DNA of 64,000 bases, taken from positions 1-64,000 of the forward strand of contig PDTC01000013.1 in the NCBI GenBank assembly GCA_002748735.1, given 5' to 3'. Made by a program: the position numbers and the translations under genes. The notes below the pieces were generated by a model that made no database searches, had not been told where the DNA came from, and worked only from the letters and a program-made list of their open reading frames with translations. Source of the stretch: Desulfobulbus propionicus. Its GTDB lineage: Bacteria > Desulfobacterota > Desulfobulbia > Desulfobulbales > Desulfobulbaceae. Below, piece after piece: positions 38,354 through 47,183 of the stretch (its first letter is position 1; every line of letters begins with the position of its first letter).

Positions 38354-39679
38354 TTAGTCGAACTGGGGAAGGCCACTGCAACGTCTCAGATCGGCAACGG
38401 CAATTTTTTGTGCAGCCTTTGCAACGGCGTGACGAACCTCGGCGTCGTTGAGACGGTTTTCCGCATCAATCAGATCAGAGGAGAGAATGACCCCCTCCCT
38501 GAAGCGGGCCCTGGAAAGAGCGACCGATTCCCGGGCCAATGTAAGCATCTTGTCCGTCACCTGTATCCGCTCTTCGGCAAGGGCCAGTGCCAGTACAGCG
38601 GTCTCTTTTTCCAGGGTAAAGGCCAGGCGTATTTTACGGCGTTGTTCATGAAGCCTTTGCACGTCGGTATGGGCACGCTGCACGGCAGCACTGGTTCGCT
38701 TGCCATCAAAAAGCGTATAGTCGAGGCGGAGACCACCTAGCCATGAATCACTCGAACCGTCAAGCTCCAGCCCCCTCTCCAGCTGGTAACTGAGGAAGGT
38801 GTCAACTGTCGGGTAAAATCCTGCCCGAGCCTGGGTAAGAGAGGCCTGGGCGGCCTCAATGCGTGCGTCCATGGCGCGAAGTTCGGCCCGGTTGCTCTCC
38901 TCGGGGGCCTGGGGTGTCTGCTGGACAACACTGCCGGCAGTGTCAAGAACAACTGCTCTTTCCTCCAACCCGAGGAGATTGAGAAAGCCGAGGCGGGCCA
39001 GTTCAAGGCCATGCTCCGCCTGGATCAGGTTTTCCCTGGCCCTTGCCTGTTGTACCTCGAGATTAAGGAGATCTGTTTTGAGCAGGTCACCCTCTTCGTA
39101 ACGGGCCTGGGCAACAACGAGCGAGGCTTCAATAGCCTTGAGGGTTGAAATGTTGGCGCCAACCGTCTCTTCGGCTTGAATAATAGTGTAAAACGCCCGT
39201 ACTACCTCGTACCCCAGGGTACTGTGCAGTGCATCGAGATCAAAATCAGCGGCCTTTTCCAGGGCACTGGCAGCCTCGATTGCCGCCTGGGTTTGTCCAC
39301 CACTATAGAGCCGATAGCGGGCAGTGGTCTTGAACTGGAGGTTATCAGATACCCCTGGATCATTGAAGTCGATACGCTGGTCAAAGACCCCTTGGTTAAG
39401 GATGTTGCCAAAGGAGTACATGGGGGTATCGGTCCTGGTGTACTCGACGCTGACGCCAATTTTGGGGTAGAGGGCAGCGGTGGCGCTCTGCAAATCGGCA
39501 CGAGCCCCCAGGATGCGCTGCTGTGAGGACCTGGCATCCGGGCTGTTGTTCAGAGCGAAACGGACAGCATCCTGTGATGTCCAGCTGGTCGGGAGTGGTG
39601 AATCGCCTGCAGTGCAAAGGGTCGCCTTCAGGCAAAAGAGAAGGGTGGCAAAAAGGAGTAACCTCATGTTGAGCGACAT
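38354..39679 (-). CDS. TolC-family outer-membrane channel
   Basis: The 441-residue product begins with a signal peptide (about residues 1-25) and has the two repeated helical halves of TolC (around residues 30-220 and 230-440), rich in Ala, Gln and Glu. Segments include AVRFALNNSPDARSS and SLTQARAGFYPTVDTFLSYQ. It would form the outer-membrane exit of the RND pump encoded by the next two genes; order is TolC, adaptor, pump. It is the first gene of the operon behind the promoter at 39726-39754. Confidence 0.93.
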   Translation of the reverse strand: MSLNMRLLLFATLLFCLKATLCTAGDSPLPTSWTSQDAVRFALNNSPDARSSQQRILGARADLQSATAALYPKIGVSVEYTRTDTPMYSFGNILNQGVFDQRIDFNDPGVSDNLQFKTTARYRLYSGGQTQAAIEAASALEKAADFDLDALHSTLGYEVVRAFYTIIQAEETVGANISTLKAIEASLVVAQARYEEGDLLKTDLLNLEVQQARARENLIQAEHGLELARLGFLNLLGLEERAVVLDTAGSVVQQTPQAPEESNRAELRAMDARIEAAQASLTQARAGFYPTVDTFLSYQLERGLELDGSSDSWLGGLRLDYTLFDGKRTSAAVQRAHTDVQRLHEQRRKIRLAFTLEKETAVLALALAEERIQVTDKMLTLARESVALSRARFREGVILSSDLIDAENRLNDAEVRHAVAKAAQKIAVADLRRCSGLPQFD

Positions 39680-39725
39680 GGCGGCTTCTGGAGAATTGAA
39701 GGTTAGACGATTACAGGAAAACTAA

Positions 39726-39754
39726 ACTATAGGACAAATCAGCCAAATTGTCTA
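39726..39754 (-). promoter_or_regulatory. Sigma-70 promoter for the TolC/adaptor/RND operon
   Basis: On the - strand, TAGACA (complement of 39749-39754) is 17 bp from TATAGT (complement of 39726-39731). Both are one base from consensus. The expected start is near 39719, giving a leader of about 40 bases before the TolC gene at 39679. It lies within an inverted repeat, listed separately. Confidence 0.75.
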
Positions 39755-39757
39755 TAG
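39727..39757. promoter_or_regulatory. Inverted repeat over the efflux promoter, likely operator
   Basis: CTATAGGACAA at 39727-39737 is mirrored by TTGTCTATAG at 39748-39757, with one extra base in the left arm. The arms cover the -10 and the -35 of the efflux promoter. This is the layout expected for a repressor, such as TetR/AcrR or MarR, that excludes RNA polymerase. No such regulator gene lies beside the operon. Confidence 0.55.
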
Positions 39758-40005
39758 GTGAGAGGCGAGGTGAACCGGACGGAGATACTTGACGGAGAAT
39801 TCAGATTTTTTGAGGTGCTGGGATTGCGGTGAAGAGCCTGGCCGGAGTAAGACGGACTGAGGTCGAGCGTGAGGATGAATAAAGAGCGGTGTACCAGGCT
39901 ATTTTGCAAAGGATTAAAGAAAAAAAGAAGAACTCTTTTAAACAATTACAGTTTTTTCAGTTGATAGAATTTCTGTTCGTCGATGAGGGTGATCTTTCTT
40001 GAAAC

Positions 40006-40039
40006 AACACTCCCGGCGCGTATACACGCCGGGAGTGTT
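40006..40039 (-). terminator. Stem-loop after the PEP-CTERM gene
   Basis: A perfect 13-bp stem (AACACTCCCGGCG with CGCCGGGAGTGTT) closes an eight-base loop, 25 bp after the stop of the PEP-CTERM gene. The tail on the - strand is only GTTTC, so the T run is poor, but stem strength makes termination likely. It may also protect against transcription from the left. Confidence 0.7.
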
Positions 40040-40064
40040 TACGGTACTTATCTCTGCGGGTTAT

Positions 40065-40640
40065 TTATTTTTTGCGTCGCCGCATGGCGGTCAGGCCGGC
40101 AATTCCGCTGCCAAAGAGCAGAAGTGTTGCAGGCTCGGGTACCGGTGCAACTCCAGCAACAAAAGAGACGTCCTCCATCCAGTAATGCGTTTGCGGATAT
40201 CCCCCCGCATAGGCACTCCCTGCTACCGTGAGTTCATAGGTCCCCGCCGCAAGATAGTCCCATGCATAGGAGCTCACCAGATTGCTTTGGGGATAGTATG
40301 GGTCTTCATTCTCCCATGGTGTAACGGAGGAGGGGGAATTGCCACTTGTAAATCCTACGCTTGTTATATCTACCCAGTCTTCAGGAGAACCACAGCAAGA
40401 CGATCTGTTGTTTCGCTCCGACAGGGTAAAGGAAAGTGCTCCGCCCTCTGCCAGAGTAAAAACAAAATTATCTGTAAAATCAGCCTGATAAGCCCCGTCC
40501 TGACTTACGAGTTCAGGTGCATAAAAAGGGCGGTAATAATCGGGATCGTTGAGATCGACAGTTATTGTCTGGGAGGCTGCAGTTCCGCCAAGGCAGACAA
40601 GAGCGATCAGGGTTAATATGGACATTCGTACAGCTTTCAT
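40065..40640 (-). CDS. PEP-CTERM sorting-domain exported protein
   Basis: The 191-residue product has an N-terminal signal peptide (about residues 1-23, ending GGTAAS), a middle region rich in Tyr, Ser and Asp with predicted beta strands, and the C-terminal PEP-CTERM tail: VPEPATLLLFGSGIAGL, then MRRRKK. This tripartite tail is recognised by exosortase, which cleaves and sorts the protein to the surface or matrix. The exosortase is not in this window. The ATG at 40640 follows an AAGGAG site; the GTG just before is less likely. No enzyme domain is recognised. Confidence 0.9.
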   Translation of the reverse strand: MKAVRMSILTLIALVCLGGTAASQTITVDLNDPDYYRPFYAPELVSQDGAYQADFTDNFVFTLAEGGALSFTLSERNNRSSCCGSPEDWVDITSVGFTSGNSPSSVTPWENEDPYYPQSNLVSSYAWDYLAAGTYELTVAGSAYAGGYPQTHYWMEDVSFVAGVAPVPEPATLLLFGSGIAGLTAMRRRKK

Positions 40641-40670
40641 CACTTACTCCTTAAGAAATGGTTTAAACAA

Positions 40671-40691
40671 GAGTAAAAATATTTTTTACTC
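40671..40691 (-). promoter_or_regulatory. Stem-loop in the 5' leader of the PEP-CTERM gene
   Basis: GAGTAAAAA at 40671-40679 and TTTTTACTC at 40683-40691 form a perfect 9-bp inverted repeat with a three-base loop. It lies between the promoter and the ATG, about 35 bp before the start. It could stabilise the leader or serve as a protein site. Confidence 0.45.
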
Positions 40692-40702
40692 GGAATTTTT
40701 CC

Positions 40703-40731
40703 ATAATACAGAAAGTAAAAAGAATCTTCAA
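40703..40731 (-). promoter_or_regulatory. Sigma-70 promoter for the PEP-CTERM gene
   Basis: On the - strand, TTGAAG (complement of 40726-40731) is 17 bp from TATTAT (complement of 40703-40708). The predicted leader is about 55 bases. Confidence 0.65.
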
Positions 40732-40916
40732 CCGCAAAATATCTGGGACGAAATGTCGCAAGAAAGAGACGGCCCCGTGGCAAGGGTATCGCAAAGAAAA
40801 GACGTTTCCCCATTTGGTGCGACGTGGGCAGCCGTTGTGTCTCTGGTGTGTTGATATGTGCCGCGTTCTCCGCACGAAGATGATCGGGCCTCTCCAGCGA
40901 TGAACAAGGCCCCTTT

Positions 40917-43900
40917 TCAGGGGTGGGATTTTTCGTTTTTTTGCTGCACTGAGGCGAGCTGGTCGCTCTTTTTCTTGAGTTGCTCCATATCATCCATGTA
41001 CTGGTTGGACCGATCAAGATAAAAGGCGAGTGCCTTGGAAAACTGATTGCCGATCAGACCATCCACAACCGCCTGACTGATCTCCCGGTGTCGCGTCAGA
41101 ATCAGCTGGGATCGGTGGAAGATGAGCCACTCCTCTTCGGACATGTCCTGGACGAGAAGGGCCAGTGCCTTTTGGGCTCTTGGTTGGTACATCCAGAAGT
41201 ACATAAGATCAAGGGCATTGACGATGACGAGCTGCTCAATATTCTTGGCTTCCTGGCTCAACGTTTTCATCATCATCTTGGGCGATTGAAGAAGGGCGAG
41301 AACATCTTCTTCCGGAAAGAGCAGGTCCAGTCTTGAAAAAACAGAAAAGACCTGAGATAGTTTTGTGTGATACTCCTGTAATCGTGCCGTGATATTTGTC
41401 TGCCGGTCAGCCAGCCCCTCAATGACCGCGGCAACGCAGTCTGAGGCAAATTTGGAGATGATGGCTGCCCATTTCTGTAGGGTACCTGTCACATCTGGTA
41501 TACCTAGCCCCCCAAGAAAAACGCCGATCACCGTATTCAGCAGGATTGCTACCGGGATAGCCAGGATGGAGCGGAAAAAGTTACCGATGCTTGCTCCCCT
41601 GGGTAAACCTCTTATAACGTTGTGGCTGGAAATGTAGATGCCGTTCGCCAGCCCCATGATGGTGTACAGGAGCATCGGATTGGTGGCTGTCGTCACCCCC
41701 ATGGCCCGGTCAAGGAGCAGGGTCTTGACCAGGTAATCAAGCAGGGGCACGGAAAATCCTGTGTACAACAGAGAATCAGCAATCCTGCTCCAGCTGACCA
41801 GGGAATTCCAGGGTAAAAATGGTGAGCGGCGCAGGCCTCCGCCTCCCAGCACAGACTGGATGATATTGCGTGAGCCGGTAATACCAAACCAGATAACCGC
41901 ACCAAAGTAGGCGAGCAGCCACCAGTCCTTGGTTAAAAAAAAGGTGAGAAACGCAGGAAAAAAACCGAGCAGCACCTTGACGGTATTTTTTACATTGGTT
42001 GTAAGATACTTCCATGGTTCACTGATGGATTCCTGGTTCTGCCTGCTTTTTATGGCAATGCCGTTGTCAAACTGTTTGGCGAGTCCCCCCAGTGTTCCGA
42101 TGTTACCCGGTATTCCTGCATGCAGGATAACACTATCAAGGGTCCAGTTCGTCCATCGTTTTCTTTTGAGTGCCCGGGTGCGGGTGAAACCACGTGCGGT
42201 GATTGCCGGCGTAAGCCTTACCCGGGTGTGACTGTTTTTGGTAATCTGCGCGCTCACCGGGATAAGGGTTTTGCCCTCGTGGTTTTTTTTCTCGTGAAAG
42301 GCCTTGCGGGCCCTTGCCGGTAAGGTGTCGAGTACCACAAACCCCATGCCGTAACGATGTTCAGCCTGGCCTGTTGAGCCTGATCCGATTCGCGACTTGA
42401 GGGTCCTTTTTCGATAACTGTTGTGGAGTGTCTCCAGGTCTGAGAGAATGTCAATCAACTGGAGCTTACGCTCCTGCATACGGCTAATTTCATCAGCCAG
42501 GGCAGCAGTTTCTTCCTTCTCTGCAGGGAGTTTCTCCAGGCGGCTTTTTACCCGCAGGACGTCTTCATCCAGGTCGAGGATGATCTCCCTGATGGCGTTT
42601 TTAAGACTGATGACGTTGTCGTCATTGAGGGCCTTTTGCAGATTGCTGACAAGCCGGTAATGTGATTCCGGACTTTTCAGTTGTACCGCTTCGCCCGGTA
42701 TGGCGGCTACTCCGACCGTTACCCCGGCACTCATACCATGGCTGGCATCTTTTAAGTTGTAGGCTTCGATATGGGTGAACATCCCCCTGCCCGCATAGAG
42801 AATTTCCAGGGTGTCCTGGGCGGAAAGGTTGCCAAGATTGAGGGTGAAATGAGAGCTGGGGTGCAGGGTGAGCAGCTGGGTCAGCAACTCATGCACGCCG
42901 TTGTTGAGGAGAACAGGGATATCTGCGCCTTCTTGCGGGACTGTTGGATCGTGCACCCCGGGATTGCGGAACGGCAGAAGATAATCGGCAATAATCGACT
43001 CTACCGTCATGCCTCTCATCTTCTCTTCGTTGACCTTATCGGGGTGTTCATCTTCCTGCTTGGAGAGATGGGCAATATGATCCGCTATGGCATTGTAGAT
43101 AAATCTAGCCAAATGCAGGATAGAGGGCTGCCCTTTTCCCACGAGAACAAGGAAGTCCTTGCGCGCAAGCGGGGCGAGGCTGATGCCCAGCTCCTGATTG
43201 AGGGTCTGGCGATGGGTCTGGTTAAACGCATCGAAAACGTCAAAAACATACTGCTGCTGGTACCGGGAGACCTCACGCCCTCTTTTCATAAACCGCATAA
43301 CGGCTTTTTTATCAAGGAACTGAAGAAACGTGCTGTTGTCGGGAAAACCGTTAGGCTCCCAGGTAAACCGGATGTATTTATCGCGGAACCGGGTAGAGAT
43401 CTCTATACCCACCTGTACGTTGATATCCAGTATTTTTCCCGCTTCCAGGAGTTCTTCGATGACATCTGGCCGGACATAGTTGTAGTAGACGACGGTCAGA
43501 CTGCGGATCCCCTTGATCCAGGCATCCATGATCAGATGGGTGGGTGATTTTCTCCCCTTGGTATTGGCATCATGAACATGATTGTCAAAAGCCAGTTGAT
43601 TCCATTCTTCAGGCATCTCTACCAGATGGTACTTGGCGAGTTCCTTGCGTATTACCCTCGGGTTACCGGTTGAGACGACGCGGAAGTCATGGGCCAGTTT
43701 GAGCCTGCGTATTTCGTTGTCCCGGGTGCGCACCAACTCCTTCATGATTTGCAGCAGGACCCTGGCAGTATTTTTTCTGTAGTAGGTCGTTGACGAGAAA
43801 AGGACTTCGTCACGCAGTGAGCGCAAGGCCTTGAGGCGATCATGGGCGCCCCCCTTTTCAAAGGAACCGAGGAGACTTACCACGGCATAGGCGATGCGCA

Positions 43901-44066
43901 GTCCTCTCGGTGCTGCCATCTCCTTGATGCCATGCGGGTGCATATACTCCATTAGCAATGAGCGAAATGTCCGTGATCGGGCACCACGCTCCAGGACATC
44001 GTCGACAATCTCCAGGAGATGGTAATCGTTGTTATCGAAAAATATGCGTGGAGCGCTTCGTCGCAT
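40917..44066 (-). CDS. 1049-residue membrane protein with an N-terminal PHP-like domain, unknown function
   Basis: I do not recognise a named family for the whole protein. Residues 155-230 resemble the start of a PHP phosphoesterase or polymerase-type domain: FDNHVHDANTK (HxH at 163/165), SPTHLIMDAWIKGIRSLTVV, then VQVGIEIS at 217-224. The usual metal-binding TDHD is replaced by YYNY. Residues 500-560 look coiled-coil. Five or so membrane segments lie at about 697-730 (two), 767-787, 798-815 and 828-856, then a long helical tail. It sits between the PEP-CTERM gene and the TctCBA transporter with its own weak start region. Function unknown. Confidence 0.85.
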   Translation of the reverse strand: MRRSAPRIFFDNNDYHLLEIVDDVLERGARSRTFRSLLMEYMHPHGIKEMAAPRGLRIAYAVVSLLGSFEKGGAHDRLKALRSLRDEVLFSSTTYYRKNTARVLLQIMKELVRTRDNEIRRLKLAHDFRVVSTGNPRVIRKELAKYHLVEMPEEWNQLAFDNHVHDANTKGRKSPTHLIMDAWIKGIRSLTVVYYNYVRPDVIEELLEAGKILDINVQVGIEISTRFRDKYIRFTWEPNGFPDNSTFLQFLDKKAVMRFMKRGREVSRYQQQYVFDVFDAFNQTHRQTLNQELGISLAPLARKDFLVLVGKGQPSILHLARFIYNAIADHIAHLSKQEDEHPDKVNEEKMRGMTVESIIADYLLPFRNPGVHDPTVPQEGADIPVLLNNGVHELLTQLLTLHPSSHFTLNLGNLSAQDTLEILYAGRGMFTHIEAYNLKDASHGMSAGVTVGVAAIPGEAVQLKSPESHYRLVSNLQKALNDDNVISLKNAIREIILDLDEDVLRVKSRLEKLPAEKEETAALADEISRMQERKLQLIDILSDLETLHNSYRKRTLKSRIGSGSTGQAEHRYGMGFVVLDTLPARARKAFHEKKNHEGKTLIPVSAQITKNSHTRVRLTPAITARGFTRTRALKRKRWTNWTLDSVILHAGIPGNIGTLGGLAKQFDNGIAIKSRQNQESISEPWKYLTTNVKNTVKVLLGFFPAFLTFFLTKDWWLLAYFGAVIWFGITGSRNIIQSVLGGGGLRRSPFLPWNSLVSWSRIADSLLYTGFSVPLLDYLVKTLLLDRAMGVTTATNPMLLYTIMGLANGIYISSHNVIRGLPRGASIGNFFRSILAIPVAILLNTVIGVFLGGLGIPDVTGTLQKWAAIISKFASDCVAAVIEGLADRQTNITARLQEYHTKLSQVFSVFSRLDLLFPEEDVLALLQSPKMMMKTLSQEAKNIEQLVIVNALDLMYFWMYQPRAQKALALLVQDMSEEEWLIFHRSQLILTRHREISQAVVDGLIGNQFSKALAFYLDRSNQYMDDMEQLKKKSDQLASVQQKNEKSHP

Positions 44067-44162
44067 GGTGAAAAGTCATTGACCGGTGAAGAAGGCCGGC
44101 CAATGGGACCGGTTACTCTTACTCAGGATGTTTTTTAGGTATAAAAAAAACTCGTCGTTGGG

Positions 44163-45668
44163 TCATGAGGGAGTGTGGGGCAGTGATTCATCCGGTTCAC
44201 CGCGTTTTGCCTGCTTGTAGAACTGCACAGCCGGCGGAATCAGCAGTACAAGGATAATGATCCAGAGTGCAATGGCCTGCGGTCTGTTGAAGAAGATCGC
44301 ATAACTGCCATGTCCCATAATCAAGGCCTGGGCAAAACCGGTTTCGGCAATAGGTCCGAGGATAAGTCCGAGCGTCAGGGCGCCCATGTCAAATCTGAGT
44401 CGTCCGAGGATAACAGCGGTAATACCGCACAACAGACAGACAAAGACATCAAGAACGCTGTTGTTCATGGCATACGAGCCGAGAAGGGAGAAGATACAGA
44501 CCACTGGGATAAGCAATTGGGTTGGAATAAGGGAGATCCGGGCAAAATACGGCGCCATCAGCAGGCCCAGGATCAGGAAGACCACGTTGGCAATGAAAAG
44601 CGACAGGATAAAGGCGTAGGTCATCACCCCGTATTTTGTGAACAGTTCTGGACCAGGAATAAGACCGTGGATAAGGAGTCCGCCCATCAGGGCTGCTGCC
44701 ACGCTGTTTCCGGGGATTCCCAGCGTCAGGGTCGGGATCAATGAGCCACCGACACAGCCATTATTACCGGCTTCAGCTGCGGCTATCCCTTCAGGGTTGC
44801 CCTTGCCGAACAGGTGCTTGTTGTTGGAGCGCTGCCGGGCGAAGTTATAGCTGAGAAATGCGGCAATCGTCGCCCCTTCACCCGGGAGTACACCCACCAG
44901 AGTTCCGGTGCCGCAGCCAAGCCCTATATACTTTTTTAACCCCTTGGGAAATGGCTCCCGCTTAATTTTTTTGAGCGTGGAGGTGTCGGTGACAATCGAT
45001 TTTACACTGGTAAGATCGAGCATCTGTGAGATGGAGAACATACCGATAAGGGCAGGCATGAACGCCACACCGTCATAAAGATCGGTGAACCCCATGGTAT
45101 ACCGGAGCTGCCCGGAAATGGGGTCCGTGCCGATTACTGCGAGGATCAGGCCGAGCAGGCCCGATATCAAGGCCTTCAGCAGTCTGGTGACATTTTCGGC
45201 CATGGACACGATGCCGACAAGCCCGAGGATGGCAAGCAGAAAATATTCTGGAGGCCCGAAGGTCAGGGCAAATCTTGCCAGGACAGGGGCTACCAGAAGC
45301 AGGACGAAAGCGGAAAATATCCCGCCGGAAAAACTTGAGATAACCGACACCTTGAGGGCCAGGCCACCATGGCCGTTCTGGCTCATGGGGTAACCCTCCA
45401 TGGAGGTGGCCACCGCGGCGGGTGTTCCTGGTGTTCGCAGCAGGATTGCTGGGATGGAACCGCCGTACATGGCTCCGCAATAGACGCCACCCATGAGGAT
45501 CAGACCAGTCAGCGGATCAAGAGCGAAGGTTACCGGGATAAGCAGTGCCACCGCCATGGTCGCGGTTAACCCCGGCATTCCGCCAACCAGTACACCGGAA
45601 ACGGTGCCGATGATCACGGCAAGCAGGGAGGTTGGGTGAAGAACAGCCTGCAATGATTCGAACAGCAT
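44163..45668 (-). CDS. tctA: Tripartite tricarboxylate transporter, large permease TctA
   Basis: TctA is the multi-helix permease of a TctABC-type carboxylate importer driven by ion gradient. The 501-residue product has VGGMPGLTATMAVALLIPVT near residue 30 and PGTPAAVATSMEGYPMSQNG, both family marks, and about eleven hydrophobic segments. The ATG at 45668 follows GAGGAG and gives MLFESLQAVLHP, better than an upstream start. It is the last of three genes (C, B, A); a stem-loop lies between B and A. Confidence 0.92.
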   Translation of the reverse strand: MLFESLQAVLHPTSLLAVIIGTVSGVLVGGMPGLTATMAVALLIPVTFALDPLTGLILMGGVYCGAMYGGSIPAILLRTPGTPAAVATSMEGYPMSQNGHGGLALKVSVISSFSGGIFSAFVLLLVAPVLARFALTFGPPEYFLLAILGLVGIVSMAENVTRLLKALISGLLGLILAVIGTDPISGQLRYTMGFTDLYDGVAFMPALIGMFSISQMLDLTSVKSIVTDTSTLKKIKREPFPKGLKKYIGLGCGTGTLVGVLPGEGATIAAFLSYNFARQRSNNKHLFGKGNPEGIAAAEAGNNGCVGGSLIPTLTLGIPGNSVAAALMGGLLIHGLIPGPELFTKYGVMTYAFILSLFIANVVFLILGLLMAPYFARISLIPTQLLIPVVCIFSLLGSYAMNNSVLDVFVCLLCGITAVILGRLRFDMGALTLGLILGPIAETGFAQALIMGHGSYAIFFNRPQAIALWIIILVLLIPPAVQFYKQAKRGEPDESLPHTPS

Positions 45669-45717
45669 TGTTTTCTCCTCAGGGAACTTCCATTGTCGAC
45701 AAACATCAGCCTCTCCT

Positions 45718-45746
45718 CCCAAAGAGCCGTCGATCGACTCTTTGGG
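45718..45746 (-). promoter_or_regulatory. Stem-loop between tctB and tctA
   Basis: CCCAAAGAG at 45718-45726 pairs with CTCTTTGGG at 45738-45746, and flanking CCTCT and AGAGG can extend it. It lies in the 102-bp gap between tctB and tctA. With no T run, it probably shapes message stability or the tctB/tctA ratio rather than terminating. Confidence 0.5.
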
Positions 45747-45770
45747 GCGAAGAGGGTCTTAAACAACAGG

Positions 45771-46232
45771 TTAAAAGTGAAAAAGTGTGCTTTCCGGAAG
45801 TGGTACCCCGAGAAGCTTGGCAAAAACCAGAAAAACAAAAAGCAGAACCCCGCCAGACGTTAAGGCAATGGCCAGCGGTTTGCGGCTACCGAGAATGTAC
45901 ATGGTCAGCGGCAGAAACAGCGCTGAAGCCAGGTAAAATCCAAGCGGCTCGAGCAGCATTGCGTAAATGAACATCAGGAGCAGCAGGGCGGTAAATTTAC
46001 CCGGCGCTGCCGTTACCCTCATGGTCTCCTGATCCTTGCCGGCCTGAGACTTTCTCATTTTCAGGAGCAGTTCTATCAGGGAGAAAATACCCAAAAAGGT
46101 GGCGAGAAAACGAATGTATAATGCTGTCGAGTTCTGGGTCACTTCCGGGAATTTTGAGGTGCTCATGTACAGGGCAGCGGCAATTCCCATGAAACAACCC
46201 AGAATCAGTATCTCTGCTAATCGTTTTGGCAT
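45771..46232 (-). CDS. tctB: Tripartite tricarboxylate transporter, small permease TctB
   Basis: TctB is the small membrane subunit, with four helices, that partners TctA. The 153-residue product has hydrophobic segments at about 8-28, 39-58, 82-118 and 125-145, matching the family. It starts 6 bp after the tctC stop and is followed by the stem-loop before tctA. Sequence is weakly conserved in this family, so the call rests mainly on size, topology and position. Confidence 0.85.
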   Translation of the reverse strand: MPKRLAEILILGCFMGIAAALYMSTSKFPEVTQNSTALYIRFLATFLGIFSLIELLLKMRKSQAGKDQETMRVTAAPGKFTALLLLMFIYAMLLEPLGFYLASALFLPLTMYILGSRKPLAIALTSGGVLLFVFLVFAKLLGVPLPESTLFHF

Positions 46233-46238
46233 GGTGTA

Positions 46239-47183
46239 TTACCAGGGGGTGGAATCGTAGAATTTCTGGGTTTCTGCCTGAAGGTTGACCAGGTAATCGA
46301 GGTACTCGGGACCGGTCATCGGGTAGAGAATCATAACATCCTTGGCGCAGGCTTTAATGAACTCTTGATCGTTCATTACATCGGCAACGAGTTTGTCAAG
46401 GACGTCGGCGACCTCTTTGTCGATACCTGCCGGGGCAACAAAGCCCCTGGTTGCGGTCATGGAGACGTCGTACCCCTGTTCCTTGGCAGTGGGGACATCG
46501 GGAAGGATGTCAGAGCGATTGGCATCCATAACGGCAATAACCCGTGCGGTTCCTGCCTTATGCTGGGCATGCATCTGGGTCACGTTCATGAAAGAGGCGT
46601 CGATATGGCCGCCGAGTATCATTGCTTTCTGTTCGGTGGAACCTTTGGTTGGCATCAGGTTGAATGTTACACCTGTGAGATTTTCAAATTTTTTGGCGGC
46701 GATAAAGTCATCTGAACCGATGCCGTTGACAGCGACGGTGAGTTTCTTGGCCTTTGCTGCTGCAGCGAATTCATCAAGAGTCTTGATTGGACTGTTGGCA
46801 GGAACGGCGATAATCAAGGGATCCTGCATAACGTTGCCGATGACATGAAAGCTGTCAAGGGTGTAGCGGGCACGTTTAGCAACTATATGGGCAACGATCT
46901 GGGTGGTGAAGACCATTCCGATGGTGTGTCCGTCAGGCTTGGATCGGGCAATGTCTTCAAAGCCTTTCTGGCCGCCCGAGCCTGGAACATTTTTGATGAC
47001 GAAATCAGCACCCTCAAGGTATTTCTTGGCTGTTTTCACAAAAAGACGGGCAGTGGTGTCAGTGGAGCCGCCAGCCTTGGAGGGGACAACGATGGTAATC
47101 GGTTTTGACGGATAGGAAGAGGCAGAGCCAAGCGTTGGGATCGCCAGGCAGACAAACAACAAAACGGCAAGGATTTTTCGCAT
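46239..47183 (-). CDS. tctC: Tripartite tricarboxylate transporter, substrate-binding TctC
   Basis: TctC (Bug family) is the periplasmic receptor. The 314-residue product has a signal peptide (MRKILAVLLFVCLAIPTLGS), then YPSKPITIVVPSKAGGSTDT, the typical first strand, and the mid-segment PDVPTAKEQGYDVSMTATRG with the DxPTxxE mark. The ATG at 47183 follows AAGGAG; a longer upstream start is disfavoured. Substrate is unknown; family members bind carboxylates such as citrate. First gene of the transporter operon. Confidence 0.93.
   Translation of the reverse strand: MRKILAVLLFVCLAIPTLGSASSYPSKPITIVVPSKAGGSTDTTARLFVKTAKKYLEGADFVIKNVPGSGGQKGFEDIARSKPDGHTIGMVFTTQIVAHIVAKRARYTLDSFHVIGNVMQDPLIIAVPANSPIKTLDEFAAAAKAKKLTVAVNGIGSDDFIAAKKFENLTGVTFNLMPTKGSTEQKAMILGGHIDASFMNVTQMHAQHKAGTARVIAVMDANRSDILPDVPTAKEQGYDVSMTATRGFVAPAGIDKEVADVLDKLVADVMNDQEFIKACAKDVMILYPMTGPEYLDYLVNLQAETQKFYDSTPW

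Larger units (their letters stand above)
39680..40064. other. 385-bp gap: efflux operon promoter and PEP-CTERM 3' end
   Basis: The left end holds the efflux operon's promoter and operator (39726-39758). The right end holds the GC-rich stem-loop (40006-40039) that follows the PEP-CTERM gene. The middle, about 39760-40000, shows no gene I can support; the open frames here are short and without ribosome binding sites. Confidence 0.6.

Noticed and set aside
39739-39945. A 68-codon open frame on the - strand upstream of the TolC gene
   Set aside because: It overlaps the efflux promoter and operator and has no family mark.
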